64,000 bases of DNA from Paraburkholderia sp. Ac-20340 (GTDB lineage Bacteria > Pseudomonadota > Gammaproteobacteria > Burkholderiales > Burkholderiaceae), in NCBI RefSeq assembly GCF_017104965.1, contig NZ_JAAGPR010000002.1, positions 124,001 through 188,000 of the forward strand. The letters run 5' to 3'. How positions within the stretch are numbered: the stretch's first letter is position 1; each line of letters opens with the position of its first letter. Of the stretch, positions 17,886-25,544 are shown in pieces. The translations under genes and the position numbers were made by a program. The notes under the pieces were generated by a model that was not told where the DNA came from, did no database searches, and saw only the letters and a program-made list of their open reading frames with translations.

Positions 17886-19064
17886 ATGAAGTCGTATCTG
17901 CGTCTGAGTTCGTCCCTGCGTCCGCTCGCGCTGGCCGCCGCCCTCGCGCTGGGCGCCGTCGCCCCCGCCGCGCACGCCGACCTGAAGGTGGGCATCGACC
18001 TGTCGAGCACCGGCCCCGCCGCCGCGATCGGCATCACCAGCAAGAATGCGATCCTGATGTGGCCCCCGACCATCGCCGGGCAAAAGGCCGATTACATCGT
18101 GCTCGACGACGGCTCCGATCCCGGCGCCGCCGTGCGCAACATCCACAAGCTGATCAACGAAGACCATGTGGATGTGATCGTCGGGCCGAATATCACGCCT
18201 GCGGCGCTGGCCGCGCTCGACCCCATCGCCGAAAGCAAAACGCCGATGATCACGCTCGTGGGTTCGGCTTCCGTGGTCGAACCGCAACAAGGCGCGCGCG
18301 TCTGGGCCTTCAAGATGGCGCAGACCGATGCCGCGATGGCCGACGTCATGACGCGCTACATGGCCGCGCACGGCGTCAAGACCGTGGGCTTTATCGGCTT
18401 CGCGGACAGCTACGGCGATAGCTGGCTCAACGAATTCACGAAGTTCGCGAAGGAACGCAATATCCAGATCCTGGCGACCGAGCGCTTCAACCGCACCGAC
18501 GCAAGCGTGACCGGCCAGATCCTCAAGCTGATCGCCGCCAGGCCCGACGCCGTGCTGATTGCCGGCGCGGGCACGCCGACGGTGCTGCCGCAGCGCACGC
18601 TGGTGGAGCGCGGCTATAAGGGCGCGATCTACCAGACGCACGGCATCGCCACGCCCGAGTTCATCAAGCTGGGCGGCAAGGACGTCGAAGGCACGCTGTT
18701 CCCGACCCAGCCCGTTGTGGTCGCGCGCACCCTGCCCGCCGATCAACCCGCGCAGAAAGCCGCACTGGCTTTCGTGGACGCCTACGAGGCGAAGTACGGA
18801 CCCGGCACGGTCACGCAGTTCGCAGGCGACGCGGCGGGCGTATATCCGCGTTTGCAGGATGCGGTTACGCGCGCGCTCAAGACCGCGCAGCCGGGCACGG
18901 AGGCGTTTCGCGTGGCGCTGCGCAGCGAGCTTGAGCACGCGCACGAAGTGGTCGTGCCCAACGGCATGGTCAACACCAGCGAAAAAGACCACGTGGGCCT
19001 CGACCAGCGCGCGAGCGTGATGGGCACGATCCGCGGCGGCAAGTTCGTTTATCTGGGGCAGTGA
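17886..19064 (+). CDS. ABC transporter substrate-binding protein, Leu/Ile/Val-binding fold (orphan)
   Basis: A 392-residue periplasmic binding protein of the branched-chain amino acid (Peripla_BP_6) type. It has a signal peptide with cleavage after AHA (residue 31), then KVGIDLSSTGPAAAIG, a DDGSDPGAAVRNIHKLI segment and VGFIGFADSYGDSWLNEF, as in LivK/HAAT proteins. No permease or ATPase gene is adjacent, so it is an orphan component or works with a transporter encoded elsewhere. GGAGA precedes the ATG. It follows cysB by 119 bases on the same strand, which may mean a sulfur-linked substrate, but that is a guess from position. Confidence 0.88.
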   Translation: MKSYLRLSSSLRPLALAAALALGAVAPAAHADLKVGIDLSSTGPAAAIGITSKNAILMWPPTIAGQKADYIVLDDGSDPGAAVRNIHKLINEDHVDVIVGPNITPAALAALDPIAESKTPMITLVGSASVVEPQQGARVWAFKMAQTDAAMADVMTRYMAAHGVKTVGFIGFADSYGDSWLNEFTKFAKERNIQILATERFNRTDASVTGQILKLIAARPDAVLIAGAGTPTVLPQRTLVERGYKGAIYQTHGIATPEFIKLGGKDVEGTLFPTQPVVVARTLPADQPAQKAALAFVDAYEAKYGPGTVTQFAGDAAGVYPRLQDAVTRALKTAQPGTEAFRVALRSELEHAHEVVVPNGMVNTSEKDHVGLDQRASVMGTIRGGKFVYLGQ

Positions 19065-19071
19065 ACGGGCT

Positions 19072-19290
19072 TCACCCCGGCTGACTGCGCGGCGCGCCTC
19101 GTGCAAACCGCGCCCCGCCGATCATGACGGGGCGCGTTTCGCTACGCGCCCCCCGCCCGTTTGCGCCAAACCACACCTCGTGCGCGGCCGTATCGACGCG
19201 AACCTGCACCACGGCGCTTGCGCCCATTCCCCAGCTTCGCCGCGTGATGGTGGACGCGGCGGCGAAATTCATCTGTATGACATTGGACAT
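19072..19290 (-). CDS. Small hypothetical protein
   Basis: A possible 72-residue protein (MSNVIQMNFAAASTITRR...). The main support is an AAGGA sequence about seven bases upstream of the ATG at 19290 and a position in an otherwise empty 480-base gap. The product is basic, with no signal peptide, membrane helix or known motif. Its 3' end overlaps a hairpin that could be the terminator of the neighbouring binding-protein gene, which weakens the case. Confidence 0.35.
   Translation of the reverse strand: MSNVIQMNFAAASTITRRSWGMGASAVVQVRVDTAAHEVWFGANGRGARSETRPVMIGGARFARGAPRSQPG
19109..19139 (+). terminator. Hairpin terminator candidate after the orphan binding-protein gene
   Basis: CGCGCCCCG (19109-19117) pairs perfectly with CGGGGCGCG (19128-19136) over a ten-base loop and is followed by TTT. 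The stem is strong but the U tract is short. It lies 45 bases after the TGA at 19062-19064. Confidence 0.5.
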
Positions 19291-19433
19291 GCGGATTCCT
19301 TGCAGCGGGTTAAACACGCTGCCAGTTTCGCTGTCCGGGGCGCGGCGCGGTACTCATCCGAATGGCCAGTCGTGCGCCGCCCGATGCGCGTTTTCCCGTG
19401 CCGGCCGCAAGGCGCGCCGCAAAAACCCTTTGG

Positions 19434-19439
19434 TACAAT
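19434..19439 (+). promoter_or_regulatory. Candidate -10 box for the pcm-rhodanese unit
   Basis: TACAAT, preceded by TTGG, lies 108 bases before the pcm ATG at 19548. The region 17 bases upstream has no clear -35 hexamer. It is the only AT-rich spot in this GC-rich gap. Confidence 0.35.
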
Positions 19440-19547
19440 CTCGCGGTTGCCTAGCACTGTTTTTATGCGACGTCGCGTCTGAATGGCGTCGCCAGCGCCG
19501 CGCCGGGCCCCTGCCCCGAATCCGCAAGAACCCAACGCCAAGTCACC

Positions 19548-20201
19548 ATGAACATCGAAAAAGCGCGTTTCAACATGATCGAACAGCAGATCCGCCCCTG
19601 GGAGGTGCTCGACCAGGACGTGCTGAATCTGCTTTCGGTCGTCAAGCGTGAGCACTTCGTCCCCGCGGCCTACGCCGATCTCGCCTTCGCCGACCTTCAG
19701 GTGCCGCTGCCCAACGGCCAGCACATGATGCCGCCGCGCGTCGAGGCCCGCGTGCTGCAGGAACTCGCGGTGAAGAAGCACGAAAGCGTGCTGGAAATCG
19801 GCGCCGGTTCGGGCTACATGGCGGCTTTGCTCGCGCATCGCGCACAGAAGGTCGTGACGGTCGAGATCGACACCGAACTCGCCGAATTCGCCCGCGCGAA
19901 CTTCGTCAAGAACGGCGTGCTGAACGCCGAAGTCGTGCAAGGCGACGGCGCACGCGGCTGGGCGGCGAATGCGCCCTTCGACGTGATCTGCGTCTCGGGC
20001 GGCCTGCCGGTCGTGCCGCAGGAACTGCTCGAACAACTGAAGGTGGGCGGCCGCCTGGCGGCGTTCGTCGGCAGCGCGCCGGTGATGGAAGCGCAGATCA
20101 TCACGCGCATGGACGACAAGCAGTACCGCATCGCCAGCGTTTTCGAAACCTGGGTCGAAGCCCTCGAAAACGCCGTGCAGCCGTCGCGCTTCAAGTTCTA
20201 A
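19548..20201 (+). CDS. Protein-L-isoaspartate O-methyltransferase family protein
   Basis: A 217-residue SAM-dependent methyltransferase of the PCMT family, whose classic role is repair of isoaspartate in damaged proteins. The SAM-binding motif I VLEIGAGSGY is at residues 81-90. The KREHFVPAAYADLAFADLQVPLPNG stretch matches the family N-terminus. The usual substrate-side TISQP motif is replaced here by HMMPPRVEARVL, so the substrate may differ from that of canonical Pcm. The rhodanese gene follows 50 bases downstream on the same strand. Confidence 0.85.
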   Translation: MNIEKARFNMIEQQIRPWEVLDQDVLNLLSVVKREHFVPAAYADLAFADLQVPLPNGQHMMPPRVEARVLQELAVKKHESVLEIGAGSGYMAALLAHRAQKVVTVEIDTELAEFARANFVKNGVLNAEVVQGDGARGWAANAPFDVICVSGGLPVVPQELLEQLKVGGRLAAFVGSAPVMEAQIITRMDDKQYRIASVFETWVEALENAVQPSRFKF

Positions 20202-20251
20202 AATCGGGTTTCACGCCCGCCGCGTCAACACTTCATCAGATTGAGTCTTTC

Positions 20252-20575
20252 ATGCAGATCCTGACCGCCCCCGCCCTCGCCGAATGGCTCGCCGACTCGT
20301 CGCGCCCCGCGCCCATCCTGCTCGACGTGCGCGAGCCGTGGGAAATCGAAACGGCGAAGATCGACGGCATCGTCTCGATCCCGATGGCGCAGATTCCCGC
20401 GCGTAGCGAAGAACTGGACGACGAAGCCGAAGTCGTCTGCATCTGCCATCACGGCGCGCGCAGCGCCCAGGTTGCGATGTTCCTGGAATCGCGCGGCTTC
20501 ACGAAGGTGTTCAATCTGCAAGGCGGCATCGACGCCTGGTCGCGTCAGGTCGACCCGAAGGTGCCGACTTACTGA
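20252..20575 (+). CDS. Single-domain rhodanese-like sulfurtransferase
   Basis: A 107-residue cytosolic single-domain rhodanese. The domain starts ILLDVREPWEIETAKIDG and has the active-site loop CHHGARS (C65-S71) followed by FNLQGGIDAW, a standard catalytic arrangement. The loop length fits sulfur rather than arsenate chemistry. The physiological sulfur acceptor is unknown. It is probably co-transcribed with the upstream PCMT-like gene; a strong terminator follows. Confidence 0.9.
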   Translation: MQILTAPALAEWLADSSRPAPILLDVREPWEIETAKIDGIVSIPMAQIPARSEELDDEAEVVCICHHGARSAQVAMFLESRGFTKVFNLQGGIDAWSRQVDPKVPTY

Positions 20576-20606
20576 TCGCGGCACGATCCGCCGGATCACA
20601 ACACGC

Positions 20607-20641
20607 AAAGGGCGCGGCTTGCACAGGCCGCGCCCTTTTTC
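20607..20641. terminator. Strong terminator after the rhodanese gene
   Basis: A perfect 12-bp stem, AAAGGGCGCGGC (20607-20618) with GCCGCGCCCTTT (20627-20638), has an eight-base loop and ends in TTTTT. It sits between the rhodanese gene and the convergent aminotransferase gene and may serve both. Confidence 0.88.
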
Positions 20642-20656
20642 ATTGCGGGCGCGCCT

Positions 20657-21976
20657 TCAATCCACTTCGCGCAGCACCAGCGCGACGGTCGAAAAAATCT
20701 CCTCGATCTGCTTTTCGTCGACGATCAGCGGCGGCGAAAACGCCAGGATATCGCCCGTATAGCGGATCAGCACGCCCTTCTGATAACAGCGCACAAAGGT
20801 CTCGTAGGCGCGCGCGCCGGGCGCGCCTTCGCGCGGCTCCAGTTCCACGCCGCCCACCAACCCCAGATTGCGCACGTCGATTACATGCGGTTCGCCGCGC
20901 AGCTTGTGGATCTCGCGCTCGAAGATCGGCGCGCTCTGCGCGGCGCGGCCGAACAGACCTTCGCGCTCGTAGAGGTCGATGGTCGCGCAGGCCGCCGCCG
21001 CCGCAACCGGATGCCCCGAATACGTGTAGCCGTGAAATAGCTCGATGCCGCCAGGCGCCGCGCCCACGATCTGGTCGTGAATGCGCGCGCTCGCGGCCAC
21101 GGCGCCCATCGGCACGGCGGCGTTGTTGGTGCCTTTGGCCATCGTCAGCAGATCGGGCGTGACGCCGAAGTAATTGGACGCGAACGGCGCGCCCAGGCGG
21201 CCCCAGCCGGTGATGACTTCGTCGAAGATCAGCAGGATGTCGTGCTTGTCGCAGATCTCGCGCAGACGCTGCAGATAGCCTTGCGGCGGAATCAGCACGC
21301 CGGTCGAGCCCGCCACCGGTTCGACGATCACGGCGGCGATCGTCGAGGCGTCGTGCAGCGCGCACAGGCGTTCGAGATCGTCGGCGAGATGTGCGCCCCA
21401 CACGGGCTGGCCCTTCGTGAATCCGGCCTCGCGAATATTGAGCGTATGCGGCAGATGATCGACCGAGGGCAGCAACTGCCCCGAGTACATCTTGCGATTG
21501 GGCGCGATGCCGCCCACCGAAATCCCGCCGAAGCCCACGCCGTGATAACCGCGCTCGCGCCCAATGAAACGCGTGCGCTGCCCTTCGCCGCGCGCGCGAT
21601 GAAACGCCAGCGCGATCTTGAGCGCCGTATCCACCGCCTCCGATCCCGAGTTCGTGAAGAAGATGTGCTTGAGATCGCCGGGCGTGTGCTTCGCGATCTT
21701 CTCCGCCGCTTCGAAGGCGATCGGGTGGCCCATCTGGAAAGTCGGCGCGAAATCCATTTCCTCGGCTTGCGCTTTCACCGCCGCGACGATTTCCTCGCGA
21801 CAGTGCCCCGCGTTCACGCACCAGAGCCCGGCCGTGCCGTCCAGCACTTGCCGGGCGTCGTGCGACGTGTAGTACATCCCCTTCGCGCCGACCAGCAGGC
21901 GCGGCGCCCTCTTGAACTGCCGGTTCGCGGTGAAGGGCATCCAGAACGCGGACAGATCGGGCAGGCTGGCATTCAT
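20657..21976 (-). CDS. Class III aminotransferase (omega-amino acid--pyruvate type)
   Basis: A 439-residue PLP enzyme of the beta-alanine/omega-amino acid:pyruvate transaminase group. It begins with SAFWMPFTANRQFK and GTAGLWCVNAGH, typical of that group. It has FFTNSGSEAVDTALK, the FDEVITGWGR block with D252, and the PLP lysine K281 in TMAKGTNNAAVPMG. The start at 21976 is chosen because AAGGAG stands six bases upstream; the ATG two codons earlier abuts that site. It is divergent from urtA, which suggests a role in amine or beta-alanine nitrogen metabolism, but the amino donor cannot be read from the sequence. Confidence 0.9.
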   Translation of the reverse strand: MNASLPDLSAFWMPFTANRQFKRAPRLLVGAKGMYYTSHDARQVLDGTAGLWCVNAGHCREEIVAAVKAQAEEMDFAPTFQMGHPIAFEAAEKIAKHTPGDLKHIFFTNSGSEAVDTALKIALAFHRARGEGQRTRFIGRERGYHGVGFGGISVGGIAPNRKMYSGQLLPSVDHLPHTLNIREAGFTKGQPVWGAHLADDLERLCALHDASTIAAVIVEPVAGSTGVLIPPQGYLQRLREICDKHDILLIFDEVITGWGRLGAPFASNYFGVTPDLLTMAKGTNNAAVPMGAVAASARIHDQIVGAAPGGIELFHGYTYSGHPVAAAAACATIDLYEREGLFGRAAQSAPIFEREIHKLRGEPHVIDVRNLGLVGGVELEPREGAPGARAYETFVRCYQKGVLIRYTGDILAFSPPLIVDEKQIEEIFSTVALVLREVD

Positions 21977-22210
21977 CTGCATCTCCTTGGGTTCGGTGAG
22001 CCTGGCATTGCACGGCAACGTCGTCAGCGCTTCGCGGCTGCGTCAGACAGACAGCATCGACTTTCAGTGTAGGCAGACACCCGCGCACATGCACATGCAC
22101 AACGAAGCAGCGCGTCTGCACACCCGCATAAGCACTACGCATCGTCATGCACCGCGGCGCTTTGCGATGGCGCACTGCAACGATGCAACGCGCCCGAACA
22201 TGCGTCCCGC

Positions 22211-22227
22211 TGCACCAGATTCGCCCG
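22211..22227. promoter_or_regulatory. Possible NtrC half-site upstream of urtA
   Basis: TGCACCA matches the left half of the NtrC consensus TGCACCA-N3-TGGTGCA; the right half (TCGCCCG) is poor. It stands about 80-90 bases upstream of the sigma-54 element, a normal enhancer distance. Low confidence as a single half-site. Confidence 0.3.
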
Positions 22228-22303
22228 CCTTTTTGCGCCGCGCAGCACGTCATGCACAGCGTCCATGCCTTGCTGCTGCCGGTGTCGCGCTGATTCAAGT
22301 GAC

Positions 22304-22319
22304 TGGCACAACCCTTGCA
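22304..22319 (+). promoter_or_regulatory. Sigma-54 (-24/-12) promoter of urtA
   Basis: TGGCACAACCCTTGCA matches the RpoN consensus TGGCAC-N5-TTGCA, with exactly ten bases between GG and GC. The expected transcription start is near 22330, about 95 bases before the urtA ATG. The same element, with the same five-base spacer, occurs before ureA. RpoN promoters need an activator, here most probably NtrC. Confidence 0.88.
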
Positions 22320-22426
22320 GTAATAGCCCCGCAACGCTGCAACACAACAAGGCAATACGCTGACTCGAACAGGCGGCGCATAACCAGATGCGCCACGACC
22401 ATGACTTCACCCATAGGGGCAATGCA

Positions 22427-23731
22427 ATGAAACGTCGCAGTCTGTTGAAATTCGGGACGATGTCGGGCGCACTCGCAGTCGCAGGGCGCGTGCCCTTCGC
22501 ACACGCCGACACGGGCAGCGGCCCCATCAAGGTCGGCATTCTGCATTCGCTCTCGGGCACGATGGCGATCTCCGAGACCTCGCTCAAAGACACCGCGTTG
22601 ATGACGATCTCCGACATCAACAAAAACGGCGGCGTGATGGGCCGCCAGATTCAGCCCGTGGTGGTGGACCCGGCGTCGAACTGGCCGCTGTTCGCCGAGA
22701 AAGCGCGCCAGTTGCTCACGCAGGACAAGGTGGCGTGCGTGTTCGGTTGCTGGACGTCGGTGTCGCGCAAATCGGTGCTGCCGGTGTTCGAAGAACTCAA
22801 TGGCCTGCTCTATTACCCGGTGCAATACGAAGGCGAGGAAATGTCGCGCAACGTGTTCTACACCGGCGCAGCGCCCAATCAACAGGCCATTCCGGCGGTG
22901 GAATATCTGATGAGCGCCGAAGGCGGCAGCGCCAAGCGCTTCTTCCTGCTGGGCACCGACTATGTGTATCCGCGCACGACCAACAAGATCCTGCGCGCCT
23001 TCCTGCACTCGAAGGGCGTGAAGGACAGCGATATTCAGGAAGTCTACACGCCGTTCGGTCATAGCGACTATCAGACCATCGTCGCGAACATCAAGACCTT
23101 CTCGCAAGGCGGCAAGACCACGGTGATCTCGACCATCAACGGCGATTCGAATGTGCCCTTCTACAAGGAGCTCGGCAATCAGGGCATCAAGGCCACGGAC
23201 GTGCCGGTGGTGGCGTTCTCGGTGGGCGAAGAAGAACTGCGCGGCATCGACACGAAGCCGCTCGTCGGCCATCTGGCGGCGTGGAATTACTTCATGTCGG
23301 TGAAGGGCGCGCAGAACACGAAGTTCAAGGATCAGTTCGAAGCCTGGGTGAAGACCAACAACCTGCCGGGCGGCGCGAAGCGCGTCACCAACGATCCGAT
23401 GGAAGCGACGTTTGTCGGCATCCATATGTGGAAGCAGGCCGTGGAGAAGGCCAAGAGCACCGATGTCGACAAGGTTCGCACGGCGATGATCGGCCAGAGC
23501 GTGGCCGCGCCTTCGGGCTTCACGCTGACAATGGACGGCAATCACCATCTGCACAAGCCGGTGATGATCGGCGAAATTCGCGGCGACGGTCAGTTCAACG
23601 TGGTGTGGAAGACCAAAACGGCGATTCGCGCGCAGCCGTGGAGCCCGTTTATCGCCGGCAACGAAGGCAAGCCCGATGTCGTGACGCAAGACGTGCTGCC
23701 CGCATTCCTGCGCCGTTCGCGCACGGCATAA
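22427..23731 (+). CDS. urtA: Urea ABC transporter substrate-binding protein
   Basis: UrtA captures urea in the periplasm for the UrtBCDE transporter. The 434-residue product begins with a twin-arginine type signal (MKRRSLLKFGTMSG, cleavage after AHA at residue 27). KVGILHSLSGTMAISETSL and ACVFGCWTSVSRKSVLPVFEE follow, and the LLYYPVQYEGEE segment separates urea/amide binders from LivK proteins. The frame runs upstream to 22388, but the ATG at 22427 gives the proper signal peptide. It is first gene of the urt operon, behind a sigma-54 promoter. Confidence 0.95.
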   Translation: MKRRSLLKFGTMSGALAVAGRVPFAHADTGSGPIKVGILHSLSGTMAISETSLKDTALMTISDINKNGGVMGRQIQPVVVDPASNWPLFAEKARQLLTQDKVACVFGCWTSVSRKSVLPVFEELNGLLYYPVQYEGEEMSRNVFYTGAAPNQQAIPAVEYLMSAEGGSAKRFFLLGTDYVYPRTTNKILRAFLHSKGVKDSDIQEVYTPFGHSDYQTIVANIKTFSQGGKTTVISTINGDSNVPFYKELGNQGIKATDVPVVAFSVGEEELRGIDTKPLVGHLAAWNYFMSVKGAQNTKFKDQFEAWVKTNNLPGGAKRVTNDPMEATFVGIHMWKQAVEKAKSTDVDKVRTAMIGQSVAAPSGFTLTMDGNHHLHKPVMIGEIRGDGQFNVVWKTKTAIRAQPWSPFIAGNEGKPDVVTQDVLPAFLRRSRTA

Positions 23732-23760
23732 CAAGCCGGCGATGTTCGATTGAAGCACCG

Positions 23761-23792
23761 GCGCTTCACGCATAGCGGCTTGCGTGAAGCGC
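23761..23792 (+). repeat. Perfect 12-bp stem-loop between urtA and urtB
   Basis: GCGCTTCACGCA (23761-23772) and TGCGTGAAGCGC (23781-23792) form a perfect stem with an eight-base loop, 29 bases after the urtA stop. There is no U tract. Such hairpins after the binding-protein gene of ABC-transporter operons commonly protect that mRNA from 3' decay and raise its yield over the membrane subunits. Confidence 0.7.
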
Positions 23793-23825
23793 GTGATCTG
23801 CCCGACGGGACGCGCGGCAGCGTAC

Positions 23826-23858
23826 TTCGACTGCAGTTCGACTGCTGTTCGACTGCAC
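23826..23858 (+). repeat. Three tandem 11-bp repeats before urtB
   Basis: Three copies of TTCGACTGC plus two variable bases follow each other directly. They lie between the stem-loop and the urtB start and do not encode a recognised product. Confidence 0.6.
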
Positions 23859-23892
23859 CTTGCCGCGCGCCCCGCATCAAGAAGAAAACATC

Positions 23893-25542
23893 ATGGCTCT
23901 CTCATTCTCGAGGTTTGCCCGCACGGGGCTGCGCCATGCGCTCGCCGCCGCTGCGCTCTTTGCGATGTTTGGCGCAAGCGCGCATGCGCTCGAAGCCGCC
24001 GATGTCGCGCCGCTCGGCGCCGATGACTTCGACGCGAAATCCGCGGCCATCGACAAACTCATCGCCACGCACGACGCTGCTTCGCTCGCACTCCTGAAGG
24101 CCTTATCGGAAGACAACGTCACCGCGACGGACGCCGGCGAAGTGCTGGTTCAGGACGGCACGGATGGCCAAAGCGCGCACGACGCCGCAACGGGCAAAGC
24201 CGTCGCCGCGAATGTGGCGGCCAGCGCGCAACCGATCACGCTCAACAACCAGTTGCGCTCCAAGGTCGCGGGCGCGCTTTCGGGCCTGCAACTCGCGGCG
24301 CCCGATGTGCAAACGCGCCGCGCCGCCATCGCCGAATTGCTGAAGAACCCCGATCCGTCGATGAAGCCGATGATCGACGCGGCCCGCGCGAAGGAAACCG
24401 ATCCCGCGCTCAAGCGCCGTCTCGACACGCTCTGGGCCATGACGGCGCTGCACGACCCCGACACGGCGACGCGTCTCGAAGCCGCGAAGCTGGTCGCGGC
24501 GCGCCACGATCTGGACATGTACGAACTGCTGCGTCCGCTGGTTGCGAAGAACGCGAGCGGCGCCTTCAACGAACCCGATGCCGATGTGCGCGCCACCGCG
24601 CAGCAAGGCATCGAAGCGCTCGATTCGATCCAGCGCCGCAGCGAAATCTTCGGCACGCTGTTCGCGGGGCTGTCGCTTGGCAGCGTGCTGCTGCTCGCGG
24701 CGCTCGGTCTTGCCATCACCTATGGGCTGATCGGCGTCATCAATATGGCGCACGGCGAGTTCCTGATGATCGGTGCGTACGCAACGTATGTGGTGCAGAC
24801 GCTGTTCCAGCGCTACGCGCCCGGCGCATTCGACTGGTATCCGCTGCTGGCTATTCCGGCTTCGTTCATCACGGCGGCACTGATCGGCGCGGTGATCGAG
24901 CGGCTGGTGATCCGCCATCTTTATGGCCGTCCGCTGGAGACGCTGCTGACCACTTTCGGCATCAGCCTGATCCTGATTCAGGCCACGCGCATGCTGTTCG
25001 GCGCGCAGAACGTGCAGGTCGAAAACCCCGCCTGGATGAGCGGCGGCGTGACCGTGATGCAGAACCTCATCCTGCCGTACAACCGGCTCGCGATTCTGGC
25101 GTTCTCGCTGATCGTCGTGGGCATTGCGTGGACCGTGCTGACGAAGACGCGCCTGGGCCTCTTTGTGCGCGCCGTCACGCAGAATCGCCGCATGGCCGCC
25201 TGCGTGGGCGTGCGTACTGCACGCGTCGATGCGTGGGCGTTCGCGTTCGGCGCGGGCATCGCGGGTCTGGGCGGCTGCGCGCTGTCGCAGATCGGCAATG
25301 TCGGGCCGGACCTGGGCCAGAGCTACATCATCGATTCGTTCATGGCCGTGGTGCTGGGCGGCGTGGGGCAGATCGCGGGCACGGTGATCGGCGGTTTCGG
25401 CCTCGGGCTGGTGTCGAAAGCGATCGAGCCGTTCTGGGGCGCGGTGCTCGCGAAAATCGCCGTGCTCGTGCTGATCGTGCTGTTTATCCAGAAGCGTCCG
25501 CAGGGGCTGTTCGCCCTCAAGGGCCGTAGCGCGGAGGCTTGA
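23893..25542 (+). CDS. urtB: Urea ABC transporter permease UrtB
   Basis: A LivH-like inner-membrane permease of the urea transporter. The 549-residue product has a signal-like N-terminus (cleavage near AHA, residue ~35), then about 220 residues of periplasmic helical, HEAT-like sequence. The permease domain (from ~255) contains GLAITYGLIGVINMAHGEFLMIGAY and several TM helices. The long N-terminal domain is normal for UrtB and distinguishes it from LivH. The start at 23893 (MALSFSRF, after AGAAGA) is preferred to the longer frame from 23860. The stop lies two bases before urtC. Confidence 0.95.
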   Translation: MALSFSRFARTGLRHALAAAALFAMFGASAHALEAADVAPLGADDFDAKSAAIDKLIATHDAASLALLKALSEDNVTATDAGEVLVQDGTDGQSAHDAATGKAVAANVAASAQPITLNNQLRSKVAGALSGLQLAAPDVQTRRAAIAELLKNPDPSMKPMIDAARAKETDPALKRRLDTLWAMTALHDPDTATRLEAAKLVAARHDLDMYELLRPLVAKNASGAFNEPDADVRATAQQGIEALDSIQRRSEIFGTLFAGLSLGSVLLLAALGLAITYGLIGVINMAHGEFLMIGAYATYVVQTLFQRYAPGAFDWYPLLAIPASFITAALIGAVIERLVIRHLYGRPLETLLTTFGISLILIQATRMLFGAQNVQVENPAWMSGGVTVMQNLILPYNRLAILAFSLIVVGIAWTVLTKTRLGLFVRAVTQNRRMAACVGVRTARVDAWAFAFGAGIAGLGGCALSQIGNVGPDLGQSYIIDSFMAVVLGGVGQIAGTVIGGFGLGLVSKAIEPFWGAVLAKIAVLVLIVLFIQKRPQGLFALKGRSAEA

Positions 25543-25544
25543 AC

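Larger units (their letters stand above)
21977..22426. other. 450-base regulatory gap between the aminotransferase gene and urtA
   Basis: No credible gene is seen here; the open frames crossing it lack family resemblance and ribosome-binding sites. It holds the sigma-54 promoter of urtA (22304-22319) and an NtrC-like half-site (22211-22217). It also contains several TGCA-rich words (22085-22200) that may be further activator sites. Confidence 0.6.

Noticed and set aside
20640..22355. A 571-codon minus-strand frame over the aminotransferase gene
   Set aside because: It is an alternative frame of the same strand; the aminotransferase frame carries all PLP motifs.
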